The notes under the pieces: generated by a model
What the model was told of the DNA's origin: nothing
What the model saw: only the letters and a program-made list of their open reading frames with translations
Databases searched by the model: none
In this document: one piece after another, positions 23,583 through 36,300 of the stretch
Layout of the letters: every line of letters starts with the position of its first letter
Position numbering within the stretch: position 1 is the stretch's first letter
Translations under genes and position numbers: made by a program
Source of the DNA: Glutinoglossum americanum
Taxonomy: Eukaryota > Ascomycota > Geoglossomycetes > Geoglossales > Geoglossaceae
Length of the DNA stretch: 64,000 bases
Assembly: GCA_020080175.1 (NCBI GenBank)
Contig: JAGHQL010000070.1
Coordinates: forward strand, 55,869-119,868
Reading direction: 5' to 3'

Positions 23583-24034
23583 GGCTCGGTGTCACAGACC
23601 AGCATAGTATCCCTTTCCCCAACACCATCCCCCCTATCTACCCATATTTACCCCGGGCTCCAACAAACCTCAAAAGACTCCTAGATAATTACCCGTCTCC
23701 TCCAGGGGTACCAAATTTATCACATACCTATTTCACCAGGCTACCAGGACCCTTTTTTTTTTCTTCTCCGAATTTTTTGACGTTGTGGAGAGAGAGGGAA
23801 CCAAAGTGGGTGATAAAAAAATCCACCTTTAAAAAAAAAAAATTTGATATGAAAGGGCGAAGCCATAATAATATATGCGCTTGCCTCGTTAAAAAAAAAA
23901 AAAAAAGCTACATAGTTAACTACGTTTACGGCGAGGCCTTGTCATCCCACCCATCCCATCCCACTTTCATGAGTTATACAAAAGCCAGTTAGCAACACGA
24001 CCCCGTTCCCCCCCAGTCTCCCTACCGTCGAAAA
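23583..24034. other. Convergent 3' flanks, CSN7 / DSK2
   Basis: The 452-bp spacer has runs of T (about 23753) and A (about 23830 and 23892), as expected for 3' ends. No gene is seen. Confidence 0.5.
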
Positions 24035-25405
24035 TCAGTGACTCAACAAATATTCCACCGCCCCCTGCACGCTCCCCCCCGCCCTCCTCAACGCCTCCAC
24101 GTTCCTCTCGAAGTCGTAGAACCCCATATCGTTCAACTGCCTCAGCTGATCCTGATACCTCTCCTCGGGCGGGCGAGTATCCTGCACGGGCGCAGGCGCC
24201 GAACCGGGGATGCCAAAGGGGCCGAAACCCGCGGGCAGACCGCCCCCCGCGACTCCGCCGCCGTTCAGGGCCGCAAGGAGGTGTTGGAGGGCTTGGGGAT
24301 CTTGGAGGAAGGGCGCCGCAGCGGTGGGGTTTTGGGTGAAGGGTGTGGAGAAGGGGTCTGGTTGTGGGGGCTGGGCGGGGGGTTGGCCGGGGGTGGTGGT
24401 GGTCGCTGTGGGAGGGAAGAGGGCGGCGAATGGGTTTGGCGGCGGGGTAGTGTTGGCCGGTTGGCCGGAGGAGGGCGGGGGTGGAGATGTAGCGGTAGGA
24501 GGGATCCCGAATAGCGAGGCAAAAGGATTACTGGGAGCCGCGGGCGTCTGCTGTGCATTCGCATCCGGCGCGCTACTAGCAGGCGTCTGATTCGTAACTC
24601 CGGGCGCTGGGAACGACTCTCCGCCCCCCAACCCACCCCCAGCCCACGGCCCAACGCCCAACTCCCGTCCCACCTGCGTCATGTGGCGTATGGTATCCGG
24701 ATCGGTCAACATGCGCCTAAACTCCTCCGACTGCATCATCTGGCGCACGCCCGGCATGTTCTGGAGCATAGGGTTGGAGCGGATCATCATGTCGAGGAAC
24801 TGGGGGTTCGAGAGCGCGGCGTTCATGGTCTGGGCGAATTCAGGGTTTTGGAGCATCTGGATCATTTGTTCAGGGTCGGGGGGGGCACCCATCTATGTTT
24901 TGGAAGGGTTGTTTGTTAGATGGGGCTATGAGGATCCCTCGTTGAGGGGGAGGGGAGGTTTTCTTACCCCTCCGTCTGGGCCGAAAATCCCTGCACCAGG
25001 TAACTGGGCGAGTCCTGCGTACCGTGCACCTGTCAATCCAGCCAGAGGATCTCCAGCAGCCGTTCCGGTGGCGAAGTTCGTGGGTACGCCCGCTGCTTGC
25101 CCACCAGCTGTCGAACTCGTAGGATTCTGACGTTGGTTGCTAGCAGCGCTCTTCACCAGGTGCACCGTATGCCCATCCTTGATCTTGTAGTGACCGAGCG
25201 TCTCCGCATCCTTCAGGATAGAACCCGAATAGATGAGACGCTGACGATCGGCGGGGATATCAGCGTACTCGGGTTCCGCGAGCTTCCTTTTAAGATCTAA
25301 GACAGTGGTGCTGAGGGGGAGGGTGAGTGCAAACTTGGCGTCGCTGGAGGATTTGATGTTGAATGTGATGGGGGTCTCGTCTGCGGACGAGCTGTCATCT
25401 GCCAT
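24035..25405 (-). CDS. dsk2: Ubiquilin / DSK2 ubiquitin-receptor protein
   Basis: DSK2 shuttles ubiquitinated proteins to the proteasome. Exons are 25405-24968 and 24892-24035, about 431 residues. An N-terminal ubiquitin-like domain spans about residues 12-87 (I-T-F-N-I-K, then R-L-I-Y-S-G-S-I-L-K-D and H-T-V-H-L-V-K). The second exon opens with STI1-type repeats: P-E-Q-M-I-Q-M-L-Q-N-P-E-F and N-P-Q-F-L-D-M-M-I-R-S-N-P. A long Pro/Thr/Ala-rich linker leads to a C-terminal UBA domain: R-Q-L-N-D-M-G-F-Y-D, then N-V-E-A-L-R-R-A-G-G-S-V-Q-G-A-V-E-Y-L-L. The ATG at 25405 is chosen because the frame upstream of it lacks any UBL residues. Long frames on the opposite strand are shadows of the GC-rich linker. 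Confidence 0.95.
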
Positions 25406-27290
25406 GGTGTCGTTTGTGTGTTTTTTTAGATTCAGGTAGTGCGAGATGAGGAGTGATGGGAAGGAATAGGACTCCTGGAGTTGGAGGTGAGGTGAAGCGA
25501 TGAGTCGATAGATAGAATTGATTAGATAGGAATCCGGATGACGTTGTAAGAGCCGCTTCGCTAAGAGACCATTCATTCATTCAACACACGGGCAAACAAC
25601 AAACAAACATTAGACAGCAGCAGATGAATATTCGCAAATCCACTCGAACCGGGTGACTCCAGACCTAGTTCACTCCCACGCCTTAGCCTGAGTGCTCCCA
25701 AATGGCTGGACAGAAGATGGGGGTGAGTATACCCTTTCCATACCATCTCTCTAGAGACGACTGGATACCTTCACCCGGAAATCTCATGAGAACCGCGCTT
25801 CAACATTCGTTCCTCCCACAATCCCTAATCCTCATCCGTCATCCGTCTCCAACTACCCAACAACAGACATCATACCTCGGTTACGCCATCAGCCCAATAT
25901 TCACCAACTCGCTTTCCAGAATTTATGCGCCATTACAACACCCGAACGGCATAACAATCCTAAAACCCACATAACACAAAGCCGCAACACAACTTGATCA
26001 TAAGACCGACCATGTAACGCTCTAGGGAAATGCCATTTTCACTTTACGGGGCGTTTTGCAACCCGCCTCACCAGCCGCTTCCTGCTCCGAGCCCAAAACC
26101 CCATCCGCCACACACACTTCTCTAAACCAAAATATATATTAAGATATCTTTTTAAAAAAAAACATACCAACAAAATAAATCCTCTAAACGCCTACGTCCC
26201 ATATCCACCTCCCATCCCCCACCCCGATAGGCCAGGCACCAAGCACAGCCCCATCGCTCAACGTCGCACGACACATCGTCGTCGTCTCAACAACCCCCAT
26301 AACCCCGGGGCGCGAAGATAAATGATTGCTGGGTAAAAACGGGGGTACATCTAACAACACCACCCATTTCGGGACGTCCCATCTTTCAGCACTTAGGTGC
26401 CAAAGTGTTAGACCACAAATTTGCCCTGTCTCACTAAGCCCACCGCAGCGACAAGGCTAAATGGCCTATCAATACAGCCAAACACCAGGGTGTCTATTTA
26501 AAAACCCCCCCCCCCCCCCCCCAACAGCTAGCCCAGCAGTTACAAAATCACCAGCAATGTAAACAGAGCCAGTAAGTAGAGCCGCTTCACAGGCGTCCCA
26601 ACCTATGCCGAACGCTCCACCGCCCGCACCAAAAAAAAAAAAAAGTGCCTCCTCGCCACTTCGGTTAAGCACGCAAACGGCCTTGCGTCCCGCGCGCAAG
26701 CAGAAAAGCACAGACCCGCCAATGGCCCCGCATGCACAGATAAGCGTGCTGCTCCGTCGCGGCGCAGGGAGAAAAAAAAACCAAGTGGGCGGGTTGGGGG
26801 GGTTTTCTTTCTATTACTTCCACCGGCGAGGGGGGGGGTGGGGGCAGAGTGGAAAGAGAGATCTGACGTTCCTCCCCGTGGACTAATCAATTGGGTGGGG
26901 GGCCGGGGCGCAGGTACGCGCGCCCAGATGATGGCGCCTTGGGATGAGAAGATACGTTGAAAGCGGGAACACCAACCCATTGGAGGAATTTATTCTGGTT
27001 TTTTCGCGCGGCCGGCTTCGGATTGTCGTGTTCACTGCGCTTTGGATATATTTTCTCTTTGAAAATCTCATCGTTATCTACATACAGTAGTTTTCGGACC
27101 ATGCCCTAGATTTCTGGACTTAGGCCCAGGTGCGAAAAAGTAATATGTAAGCCTCCGCCTGTACATGGAGAGCAAACGTAAAAAGGACTCCCCCGCTGTT
27201 GAGTGTGCTTCGAACTGAACCCAAAAAAAACAAGAACGCCGGTCCCGTAGGTATATTTTGCGCTGCGCAAATAGAAGTAGTAACCCTCGT
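25406..27290. other. 1.9 kb low-complexity intergenic region
   Basis: No gene can be supported. The stretch includes a run of 18 C at 26505-26522, A runs near 26151, 26629 and 26773, and G runs near 26796-26840. Weak open frames on both strands (for example 26605-26886) follow the homopolymers and have no domain. Confidence 0.5.
26505..26522. repeat. Poly-C tract (18 bp)
   Basis: An uninterrupted run of 18 C, the longest single-base C run in the window, in non-coding DNA. Confidence 0.95.
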
Positions 27291-27882
27291 CTACCTTCCC
27301 CCTCGAACCCTATCTGGGATTTTCCACGGCGTTTCGCAGACCATCTATAGAGCGCAGTCCAAGTCAGTACGGTTCCTCACAACTCAAAAGCAAAGTAAAA
27401 ACTTGGCACAAAAGCTCAAGTGGTGTTTACTGACCTCTCCCCCAGAATATCCCCAGAAATAAACAACTACACCAATTATATAGTAGAGCCCAGCGTTTGT
27501 GCCTTGGTAGAGTAGTAGTGCCGCCAGGATATGCAATGGGTAGATCACCAGTCGAATCTCGATCATTCTGTGGAAAGCTGTTCCGGCGATCCATTTCAGA
27601 GGCCACTCCCACGCGATGGCCATTAAGCCGAGTACCAAGTTGACTATTTGCAAAGCAGGGAATGGCTTGACGGCGCCGTCGAGATTCTTGGTGAGGAAGT
27701 CCCAGAAGATCTTGGGCCAGAAAAATCCTTCTAACGCGGCCGCGACTTGGTCTGTAGGCAATACGTTAGTTGCGGATTCCTCTTGCGACTCCAATGGAAT
27801 AAATATGGAGGTTGGGAAACCTACAAACTGCCGCCGTCAAGACGATCAACCTCGCCCAGTGATTTTTGATGAGTTTGCCCAT
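27291..27882 (-). CDS. Small conserved fungal membrane protein (DUF7727-like)
   Basis: Function is unknown; the family is widespread in Pezizomycotina. Exons are 27882-27825, 27751-27435 and 27344-27291, about 142 residues, which fits the family. It begins M-G-K-L-I-K-N-H-W-A-R-L-I-V-L-T-A-A. The core is E-G-F-F-W-P-K-I-F-W-D-F-L-T-K-N-L-D-G-A, then membrane segments I-V-N-L-V-L-G-L-M-A-I-A-W and I-Y-P-L-H-I-L-A-A-L-L-L-Y-Q-G-T-N-A. The last exon adds V-C-E-T-P-W-K-I-P before the stop. Four membrane segments are likely. The family number is from memory; the conserved wording is firm. Confidence 0.88.
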
Positions 27883-30482
27883 CGTGAACTGAGGACTTCA
27901 AATTCGATTATCCGTCAAGTGTGAACTCGAGAATGTTGTAAGATCGAGGGTACGCGATTGAGCTTGCCCTGAGCCCGCGGGCGCTTCTCGAACGCAGTAC
28001 TTTTGCGACGGGCGGGGTAAAATCAGGACGATTACGCTATAAATCCTGAAGAATCTCCAAAGCGACGACAACAGCAAAACTCGCGGCTGTGGTCAAGATG
28101 GGGAGGTTGAAGAATATCGACGGGGAAAGAGAGAGGTAATGAAATCGAAAAGAAAGTAGTAAGCGCACAGCGCGTAGAACAGAAGATACCCAGTGTACGG
28201 GGACGAATACGAAATGTCCAACGAAAAGCCACAAGAGAGATGGCGGCCAGTCGTGTTGATTTTGAAGAATCGCTTTCGCTACTTGACAGGGATGACCTGC
28301 ATGAATCGCCGGACTCCACATCCATTCAATCACCTCTTAGCGCCGGTCATGCGACGAATGGCAACTATATCGGGAAGCGGGATGCGACGGTACTCGCTCA
28401 ACCCTTTCGACGAGTGTGAAATTTTATGCATCGTGCATGAATCTTGCGCCGAGGGGACACAGAGCTTCCCGCTAGTCCCGGTATTTCGATACTCACGCCG
28501 TCTCGACGGCAAAGCTTTGCTCTAAGGCATTGTCCAAGTACCTTGTATTTTCATGGAAGCTTCTTGCATTCCGGTTCCGAGACGGATTATCCTACCGGAC
28601 CATGTATCAGGGCCACGGGAAACAGGCTGCGAGACTCCAGGGCAAGGATAGTGCTTGGGCTTGGCCATGGGCGCTTGAGGTCTCATACCAAGCCTGCTAC
28701 TTGCCAGTTCATGCCGCTATCACATATCGGTGGCAGCATTGACGTCGGGCCGCACGTTATGTAATTCGTGAGAAATATCCGATTAGGGACTATCGATGTG
28801 ATGTGAACAATGCGGGGTCGGCCTTGGGATAGGAATCCTTTTTCTACGAAGAACCTTCACGGGAAGATGCACTTGGGGGAACTAATGCATGGGACGGCAG
28901 AGTTTTGACGTCCCGGGGCGTGGCGGATCAGGTTCAGATGCAGAGTCTCAATGTGATGGGATTCAACGTGCCTACCACGTGCTGTGATACGAGCCAGCCT
29001 CTCCATTTGTGAAGCCTCCCGGTGCCGCTTTTGGCCGCTTGGGTAACGTCTCACAAGCCGCTTCTGTTGCCGCCCGAGATAAATGAGCGGCTTCGTGTAA
29101 TAACAGCGAGATCCCTCGGGTAAACCCCTCGCCATTCTTGGTGACCTGAATTTCACATCCTGGCAACGAAGGCGCTTGGAAATCAGCTTCAATTGGGCTT
29201 TTTTTTGGGACCTGGGGACAGTGCGTAAAGCTCATGCAAGTGATTCCCAGTGGTGGAAAACCCCTCTTGAGAGGCGCTAAGATCATTATTCAATTGGTAT
29301 TTTAGTACCTGCGGTGTAGTTGGACTACTTTTAGCGTCGCGGAGAATCAGGATAGAGCGACGAGGCGGGAAAAACCATTTGGAGGGCACGCAAAGCCTTG
29401 AAGCTCTAAGATTTGAATTCTAACACCGGTCGCATTTGGCGAAGAAACATCCTCCGACACTGGAGACGGGAGCATCCTATATCATTCCTGTTGCTTGAGA
29501 GTTTTAAAACGTCGTTCGTCTCGGATCATAATAGCCAAGTCAGCGGAGCATTGACGGCGGTACCGTAAACACTCCGCGAAACCCTTCGGAGGCACCGCAG
29601 GTTCCACATCGGACCACAGAAAGGAACGCAACTCGTCGTTGGCCTCAATCGAAGCCAGATAACCTGAGTCTTGGACAGGATATTACCCTCCGCCTGCTCA
29701 GAACTCTTGGGTCGCAGAAAATCGGACGAAATCAACACCATACCATAAACTATCACGATCCCAACAACCAACAAACAATTGATCGAAAACCAAAAGCGAG
29801 AATACCTTACAGACGGAAAAGAAGGGGTCAAGCATACCACTGTAATTCGCACTGGGTACCCTGCAGGACACTTGTTCTCAAACTGCTTTACCGACAAACT
29901 TTTTATGCGATACCGTCCCAGCGTAAGGCATTGACATCGCTAGGCTCGAGCTTATAACCTCCCCTACGACGATCGCAAAGGCGCATAAAATTTCGTCAAA
30001 TTGCTGCTTCAGATCTCGACTAATCCAGGAGAAAGGAGCTTTTTGGCGGGTGTTTTGGACCTGAGGGCATGGTTGAAGCAGAGAATCTGAATACCTTCTT
30101 GGCACGATTTACATTTCGAGAAAACGTCGGCGTTCTTCCCAGCCATTGACCGTCCTTGATAATATTATTTACGCACCCACAGACTTTGGGCCTAGCTTTT
30201 GAAGGATCCGTGTACTTTCTTGATTAGACTTTTCTTGCGCAGCTTTTCCCTTTCTCGAGGAAGCTTCCATTTATCCATCGTCTAGACGACGGCGGTGCAA
30301 TACAGTTGGGTTGGACGCTTTGCTGGACATTCGTTCTGTTAGTTTGGCTGGACGAGAGTACCAGTAGCTACTCGCTCTTCCACCGCCACTGCTGTTAGGG
30401 ACAAGATTTCACTCCTCGTCGCAGGCCGACCAGCAGTATAATCGTTCCCTCTCGAGATCGCTTTCGATACCGCAAGTTCAAA
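27883..30482. other. 2.6 kb with no resolved gene
   Basis: A minus-strand frame at 28333-28037 contains hydrophobic segments (L-L-W-L-F-V-G-H-F-V-F-V-P-V-H-W, and A-A-S-F-A-V-V-V-A-L). A plus-strand frame at 28530-28742 is rich in W, Y and F. Either could be an exon of an unrecognised gene; neither joins to others convincingly. A minus-strand frame at 29897-29526 has one hydrophobic stretch. The last 300 bp are CT-rich, suiting a noxA 5' leader. Confidence 0.4.
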
Positions 30483-32366
30483 ATGTCCGGTGAACCGTTT
30501 TGGAAGAAGCAGCTCACAGGCAGGAAGCTTGTTTTCAACATCCTTTTCCATGGTGCTCACATTGGGCTCTTTATTGTCGGATGGTAAGAACTTGAGTCGA
30601 GGTTCTAGAACTTTACACTAATCCGTTTTCTAGGCTCAAACAAGCTCAAGACCCTCGCCTGGCCGGCCTGAACACTCTGAAATTCTCAGTATGGCTTTCT
30701 CGAGGCGCTGGACTGGCGTTGTCGGTTGATGGGGCCTTGATTCTCTTCCCAATGTGCAGGAATATGTTGAGATATGTCCGGCCCAAGATTAAGTGGCTAC
30801 CGCTGGATGAATCTCAATGGTTCCATCGGCAGGTTGCATATTCGTTGTTGTTTTACACGATCATCCACGTCTGCGCACATTACGTGAAGTGGGTGGTCCC
30901 CTACCCCTGACATGTTTTTTCGGACGGTTCTAACGCTTCAATGTAGTTTCTTCAACGTGGAGAAATCCCAGATTCGCCCCGTAAGTGCGGTAGAGATTCA
31001 TTACACGCAAGCCGGAGGGATCACTGGGCACGTAATGCTGCTCTGTATGCTGTTGATGTACACCACCGCGCACCATAAAATCCGACAGCAGTCTTTTGAG
31101 ACTTTCTGGTACACGCATCACCTCTTTATTCCCTTCCTCCTGGGCTTGTACACCCATGCTACGCAATGCTTCGTGCGTGACACCAAACTGGGGTTTTCAC
31201 CGTTTGCTGGAGCCAACTTCTGGGGTCACTGCCTGGGGTACGAGGGTTGGAGATGGGAGCTTTGGGGTGGTGGACTCTACTTAATTGAGAGAATCTACCG
31301 AGAAATCCGATCCCGGAAAGAGACGGAGATCACCAAGGTTGTAAAACACCCATACGGTAAGTCACTCTATGTTGGATTGCATCAGCGGTGAGCATTGACA
31401 TCCCGAACTAGATGCCGTGGAAATACAGTTCCGCAAACCTTCGATGAAATACAAGGCAGGACAGTGGCTATTTTTGAATGTCCCCTCGGTTTCCAAAGGC
31501 CAGTGGCATCCATTCACCATTACATCTTGCCCTTTCGATCCGTACATCTCGGTTCACGTACGCCAGGTTGGGGACTTTACACGTGCTCTTGGTGATGCTT
31601 TGGGAGCGGGTCCAGCTCAAGCGAAGCTTTATGATACCATGGATCAGGATGGGATGTATGAGATCGCCCTCCAAAATGGCCAGAAGATGCCAGATATACG
31701 TATAGACGGCCCGTTTGGAGCGCCTGCAGAAGATGTCTTCGAGAACGAAATTGCTGTGCTCATTGGAACAGGTATCGGAGTCACCCCTTGGGCCTCCATC
31801 CTCAAAAACATCTGGCATCTCCGCAACTCCCCAAACCCGCCGCGCCGCCTTCGCCGTGTCGAGTTCATCTGGGTTTGCAGGGACACCTCTTCCTTCGAAT
31901 GGTTCCAAGCTCTTCTTAGTAGTCTAGAAGCTCAGTCCGTCGAAGCGGCCAGGATGCCAGGTAGCGAGGGCTCTGAGTTCCTTCGCATCCACACATATCT
32001 GACCCAGAGGCTGGACGTCAACACAGCGCAGAATATCGTGTTGAACAGCGTTGGCGAAGACAAGGACCCGCTGACGGAATTGAAGTCGAGAACCAACTTC
32101 GGTCGTCCGGATTTCAAGCGTCTGTTCATCGGCATGCGTGAGGGTCTCCTGGATCAGTCTTATATGTCTGGTCTGGAGGGCATGTTGAGGACCGACGTTG
32201 GTGTGTACTTTTGTGGACCGAATAGTGCTGCAAGACAGATAAGAAAGGCCTGCTCAGCCGCTACTACGAGAGAAGTTAACTTTTCATTCTGGAAAGAACA
32301 GTATGTCACTACTTATCTCTTATACCCTTACGAACCCATGCTAACCCTCCTCTCTCTAGCTTCTAA
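30483..32366 (+). CDS. noxA: NADPH oxidase A (NoxA/Nox1, gp91phox family)
   Basis: NoxA makes superoxide across the membrane from cytosolic NADPH and is needed for fruiting-body development and hyphal signalling. Exons are 30483-30583, 30634-30888, 30947-31356, 31412-32300 and 32360-32366; phases close at about 553 residues, the normal size. The N-terminal half has six membrane helices with haem-ligand histidines in H-V-C-A-H-Y-V and W-Y-T-H-H-L-F-I-P-F. The C-terminal half holds the FAD site H-P-F-T-I-T-S and the NADPH site G-T-G-I-G-V-T-P-W-A-S-I-L, then Y-F-C-G-P near the end. There are no EF hands, which separates it from NoxC. The last exon is only 7 bp and supplies the final H-F and stop. 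The NoxR/Rac regulators are not in the window. Confidence 0.97.
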
Positions 32367-33366
32367 ACTCCAAACCGCCAACCCTATATCATATCCCTCG
32401 TCTCTTTTCCCTCTTCCTTTAAGCTGGAGTCAGTCTGGACATGGAAATGAATACCACATGCATCTCCTAAATCGGCGTTAAATTCAAAACCCCCCAAATT
32501 TTTATTTTATTTTAACTTTTCTGCTTTCTGCTTTTTTTTTCCAACCATGAAGGCTAAGGAAGAAAGCTACTTGAAGCAGTTTTACGCCTAACCTGCATGG
32601 AGCGAATATGCGTACGTGTGTGTATTGTTCGTACCCCCCATCCCCCCACCCAACCTTTCTCGATCGTAGCCCGGCCCCCCACCCCCCATCGCACCCGAAA
32701 GGGATACATGTATTATGCATATGAGCGTTTCTTAGTCATCCCCTGAATACATATATATATATATATATACATACGGTAAAACGAATGAAAAATAAGAAAA
32801 AAAAAAGGGGGAAGGGGAGGTAATTTTACTTTTGATTTTACTTGCCTGGGTACGTACCACGGAAAAGCTCTACTGGGATACCGTGACCTGAACTGATGGA
32901 ATCGTTAATATGTCATCGAGGTTGGTGGTGAGGTTTTCTTATAGCCACGGGGGATCCCCTGTGGTAACTCATATAGCGTGCATGCTCGAGAGGGGCCTCC
33001 ACGCTCCACCGAAGAACTTTATAACTATCGAGCGCGTTCTCGGTTGGTAGTGTTGGGGAAATGGACAGGAGGTGTTTAAAAAATCTCAAATTTAATTTCT
33101 CGTTTCCATTAAGACAAAGTCCCCTAGGCCAGCGACAAGGGGAAGCAGCAAATATCTCATCCATCCATCGCACCCTGATACTACACGGATTGTTGCAAAT
33201 GTAGCAATTGGGGGGGAGCTCATGTCACCCAATTGCTAATAAGAGCCCATTATCGCCCGTACCTATTATCCGCTCCACAGTCCCTTTAAAACGCCAACCA
33301 TAGAACAAGAGAATAACCGTCTCATGTAGAAAGAATTATATAATTCAACTTGCCATCAGAGCGGCT
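32367..33366. other. Convergent 3' flanks, noxA / Munc13-like gene
   Basis: 1.0 kb without a supportable gene. It contains a pure AT dinucleotide run at 32751-32769 and an A/G tract near 32790-32820. Confidence 0.5.
32751..32769. repeat. AT dinucleotide microsatellite
   Basis: Nineteen bases of alternating A and T in the 3' flank of noxA. Confidence 0.9.
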
Positions 33367-36300
33367 TCACCTGCGCGGTAAATTGGTCATAGCAGCCATT
33401 CTACCGCCTCCTGACAGCATACTCTGTCTAACAATCATCTCTGCCGCCGCCGCCGCCGCTAGGCGCTCTTTTTGCCGGCTTCGGTCGCGTAGGTAATTTG
33501 CAGCCTCTGGCCTCATGCGTAAGATCCTGAGGATCATGTCGTCGTTCGGTTCCGCTTGGGCTTCTTTTCGTTTCTCCTCCTTCGCCTTGCGCATCGTCCC
33601 CAGATTCCGACTTAGCATGATTGATTTTGATCGTCTAGTAGATGGCGTGCCCAGTAAACCAGAAGCACCACCGAGAGAGAGACTGCTGCCACCTAATGAG
33701 CTGGGCGCGGAGAGTCGGTTCTGTTGCTGTTGGCGGGTTGCCGTAGCAGAAGCCATTCTTTCGGATATGCGAATAAGGTTTTCTGTTGTTTCAAAATAGA
33801 AGAAATTGAGGGATTGGATATCGTGGTATTTTGGGGATTTGAGGACATCGATAGCCACACCCCTCGCTTCACCTGTTTCGTCATCTACAGCTTGGAAGAA
33901 GTCGAACAGTAACTTTGGATGCCAGTCAGCTAGTGAAAGAAACGGGTAGTCCGATACCCACATACCTGAAGCCACTTAAAGACAATATCGAGTTCCTGCT
34001 GGGTTAATTGTTTTTGCTGCGAAGGTTTATCTGAGAGCGGAGGAACAAGAAGGGCTTCGATGGTAACTAAGACCTCTTTCCACAATCTTGTCATGACAAG
34101 CCTCATAGCTGTGCTCGTTAATGTCATCTGCATGATAGCGAAATTGTCGTCGAAATAGGTGAATAGAGGGGTTAGAGCTGAGATGATTTGAGCCTGGGTG
34201 AGCCCCGGCGCTACGGACTGCGGCCGGTTTCTACTGAACAGGCTAGAGACAGATGACATAGTTATTCCCGTGGACAAAAGGCTCCTCAACGCGCTGCGAG
34301 AGAGGCAATGGTGGATGTATGCAGAGAGCTGGAACTTTCGTTAGCTAATGGCCATATAGTTATCGATGTTCCCGACCTTATCAGTAATTTTCCTAGTCAT
34401 ATCCCTCTCTGTCCTCTTGAGGGTTCGGAACGCTTTCCCGAAATAGAACTGTATATCGTCTCTCTCGCCCTCCATGCTTACTCGAAGGAGCAAACGGCCC
34501 TGGGTGTCCAGGTCCAGCCAGTATTCACGGGGCATATAGTCACTGAAATGCGCGGGGTCAAGCTTGATAGAGGTGCGTCCTACACAATCATGGTCTCCCA
34601 GAGTATCCCAGTCCCATACCGTAGCGATGATGTTCAAAGGCCCTTGAGCCTTGATATCCACCGTTTCATCCCAACGGGGATTCAAGCTCGAGTAGATGAT
34701 ACGAGTCTTGGCTAACCGCTTTTGGTACTCGTCGCCCAGAACAACATAAGGGTCGCTAAGGCCGTTGATGTCGCAAGCTTTCAGATCCTCAGCTTCGACT
34801 ATCTTTATAGTGAAGATGTAGTTGTTAACTTTGCGTTGTCTCTGGTTGAGAGGCGGGGTGTGCCTCTGGACCACCGCCGCGCACGCGTCAACGTTGATAT
34901 TTTTCTCTAGCTGATCTAGCTGATATGTTGCAAACTCGGTGTTGTTGAGCTTAACGAAAGACTAGAGCTCATGAGAATTTACTCGAAATTGGGACCTAGT
35001 TTGGATACTCACCTCAGGGAAGAACTGGAATGGTTCGATCTTTTCCTTGTTGTTCCAGGCGTCCTTCGCAATTTGCACCCACCGCTCCTGTCGGCTCTGC
35101 CTCGCCACAGCCTCTTGTTCAGGAGTCATCCGGTCCATCTCCTTGGCGAACTGGCCCTCGACAATTTCGCAGTACCGTGCGATCCCGGATCCTATTGTCC
35201 TTGCTAGTGCTGTCATAAACTTAGCGTATTGAAGATCGTTATCCCAGTTCAATGCCACAACTTGGTCAATTGTCTGATTGAACAAACGAAATATGTCAAT
35301 GACAGACACGCTGTGTCGTTCTTCATCCGACGGCCCAACCTGTGGGTTACTTGTGCGGACTTCGAAATTGTCTTGCTTGACGGCCTCGTCCACCAAATCT
35401 CCAATTTTTGAGTCTGTTATGTGGATCCAACGCCAGACGAAATCAACGAGAAGTTCCTCAATGCTGTATGCAAACGGGGCGCTGTCATTCCCTGGTTAGC
35501 GCAAAAGCATTGGGTGAATTTAGGAATGGGTAACTTACTTCGGAAGGGCCTGTGTATGCATTCTTCTTATCTCAACTAGGTCCTTATAGAGGTCGAAGCC
35601 ATCTTGGATTCCGACCTCCTCGCCTTTGGATTCTGTGACGAGTAGTATTCTACCAATCATGTCTTTCGAATCTTCTCCGAATGCCGGAAATACAGTCTCG
35701 ACTAGACAAATATAAGGGTTTACACTAGCCCAGGGTATTAGCAATGGGGTATAACATGCGTGTGGCGGCTGTACTTGCCCAAGGATTTCGGGATTTTTCT
35801 TGTATCGTTTCTTTATCCTGTCAGCTAATTTGATGATTGCCTTCCCTAGTTGGATTATATGATAAAATTCCCATTCATCCTGGACCAAAGGTATTTCCTT
35901 CTCGAGGTACTCCCGGTAGACATCGGCTGCCTTTGCCTTTAACCCTTCTCTAAGCTGAATCACATATCTGTCTAGCTCCTCTGGGCTCTTGGAAAAGAGC
36001 GGGTCATTGTAGATGTGATTTTCAAGGATATACATGACAGGTCCGATGGAAGGCGGCTTAGGCTGGTAGCAGTGTTGCAACGCCTCGTACAAGTCTCTTA
36101 ATAATGTGTCGTGGATGGAAGATAGGATTTGGCGGTTCAGCGCAAAATCCGCAATAGTCCATTTGCTCATGTCAGTAAGTGATGACGGTAGATGGTGAGT
36201 AGAGTGAGCAGGTTTAGCCTTAGGGGCCTCTTTCACAAGGTTGAAAGCGGCATCCAAGGTATCGAGATCAATTTCTTGCTCCATGTACTTCTCACGGATG

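Noticed and set aside
24038-24654. Long frames on both strands beside DSK2
   Set aside because: They are shadows of the GC-rich Pro/Thr/Ala linker of DSK2.
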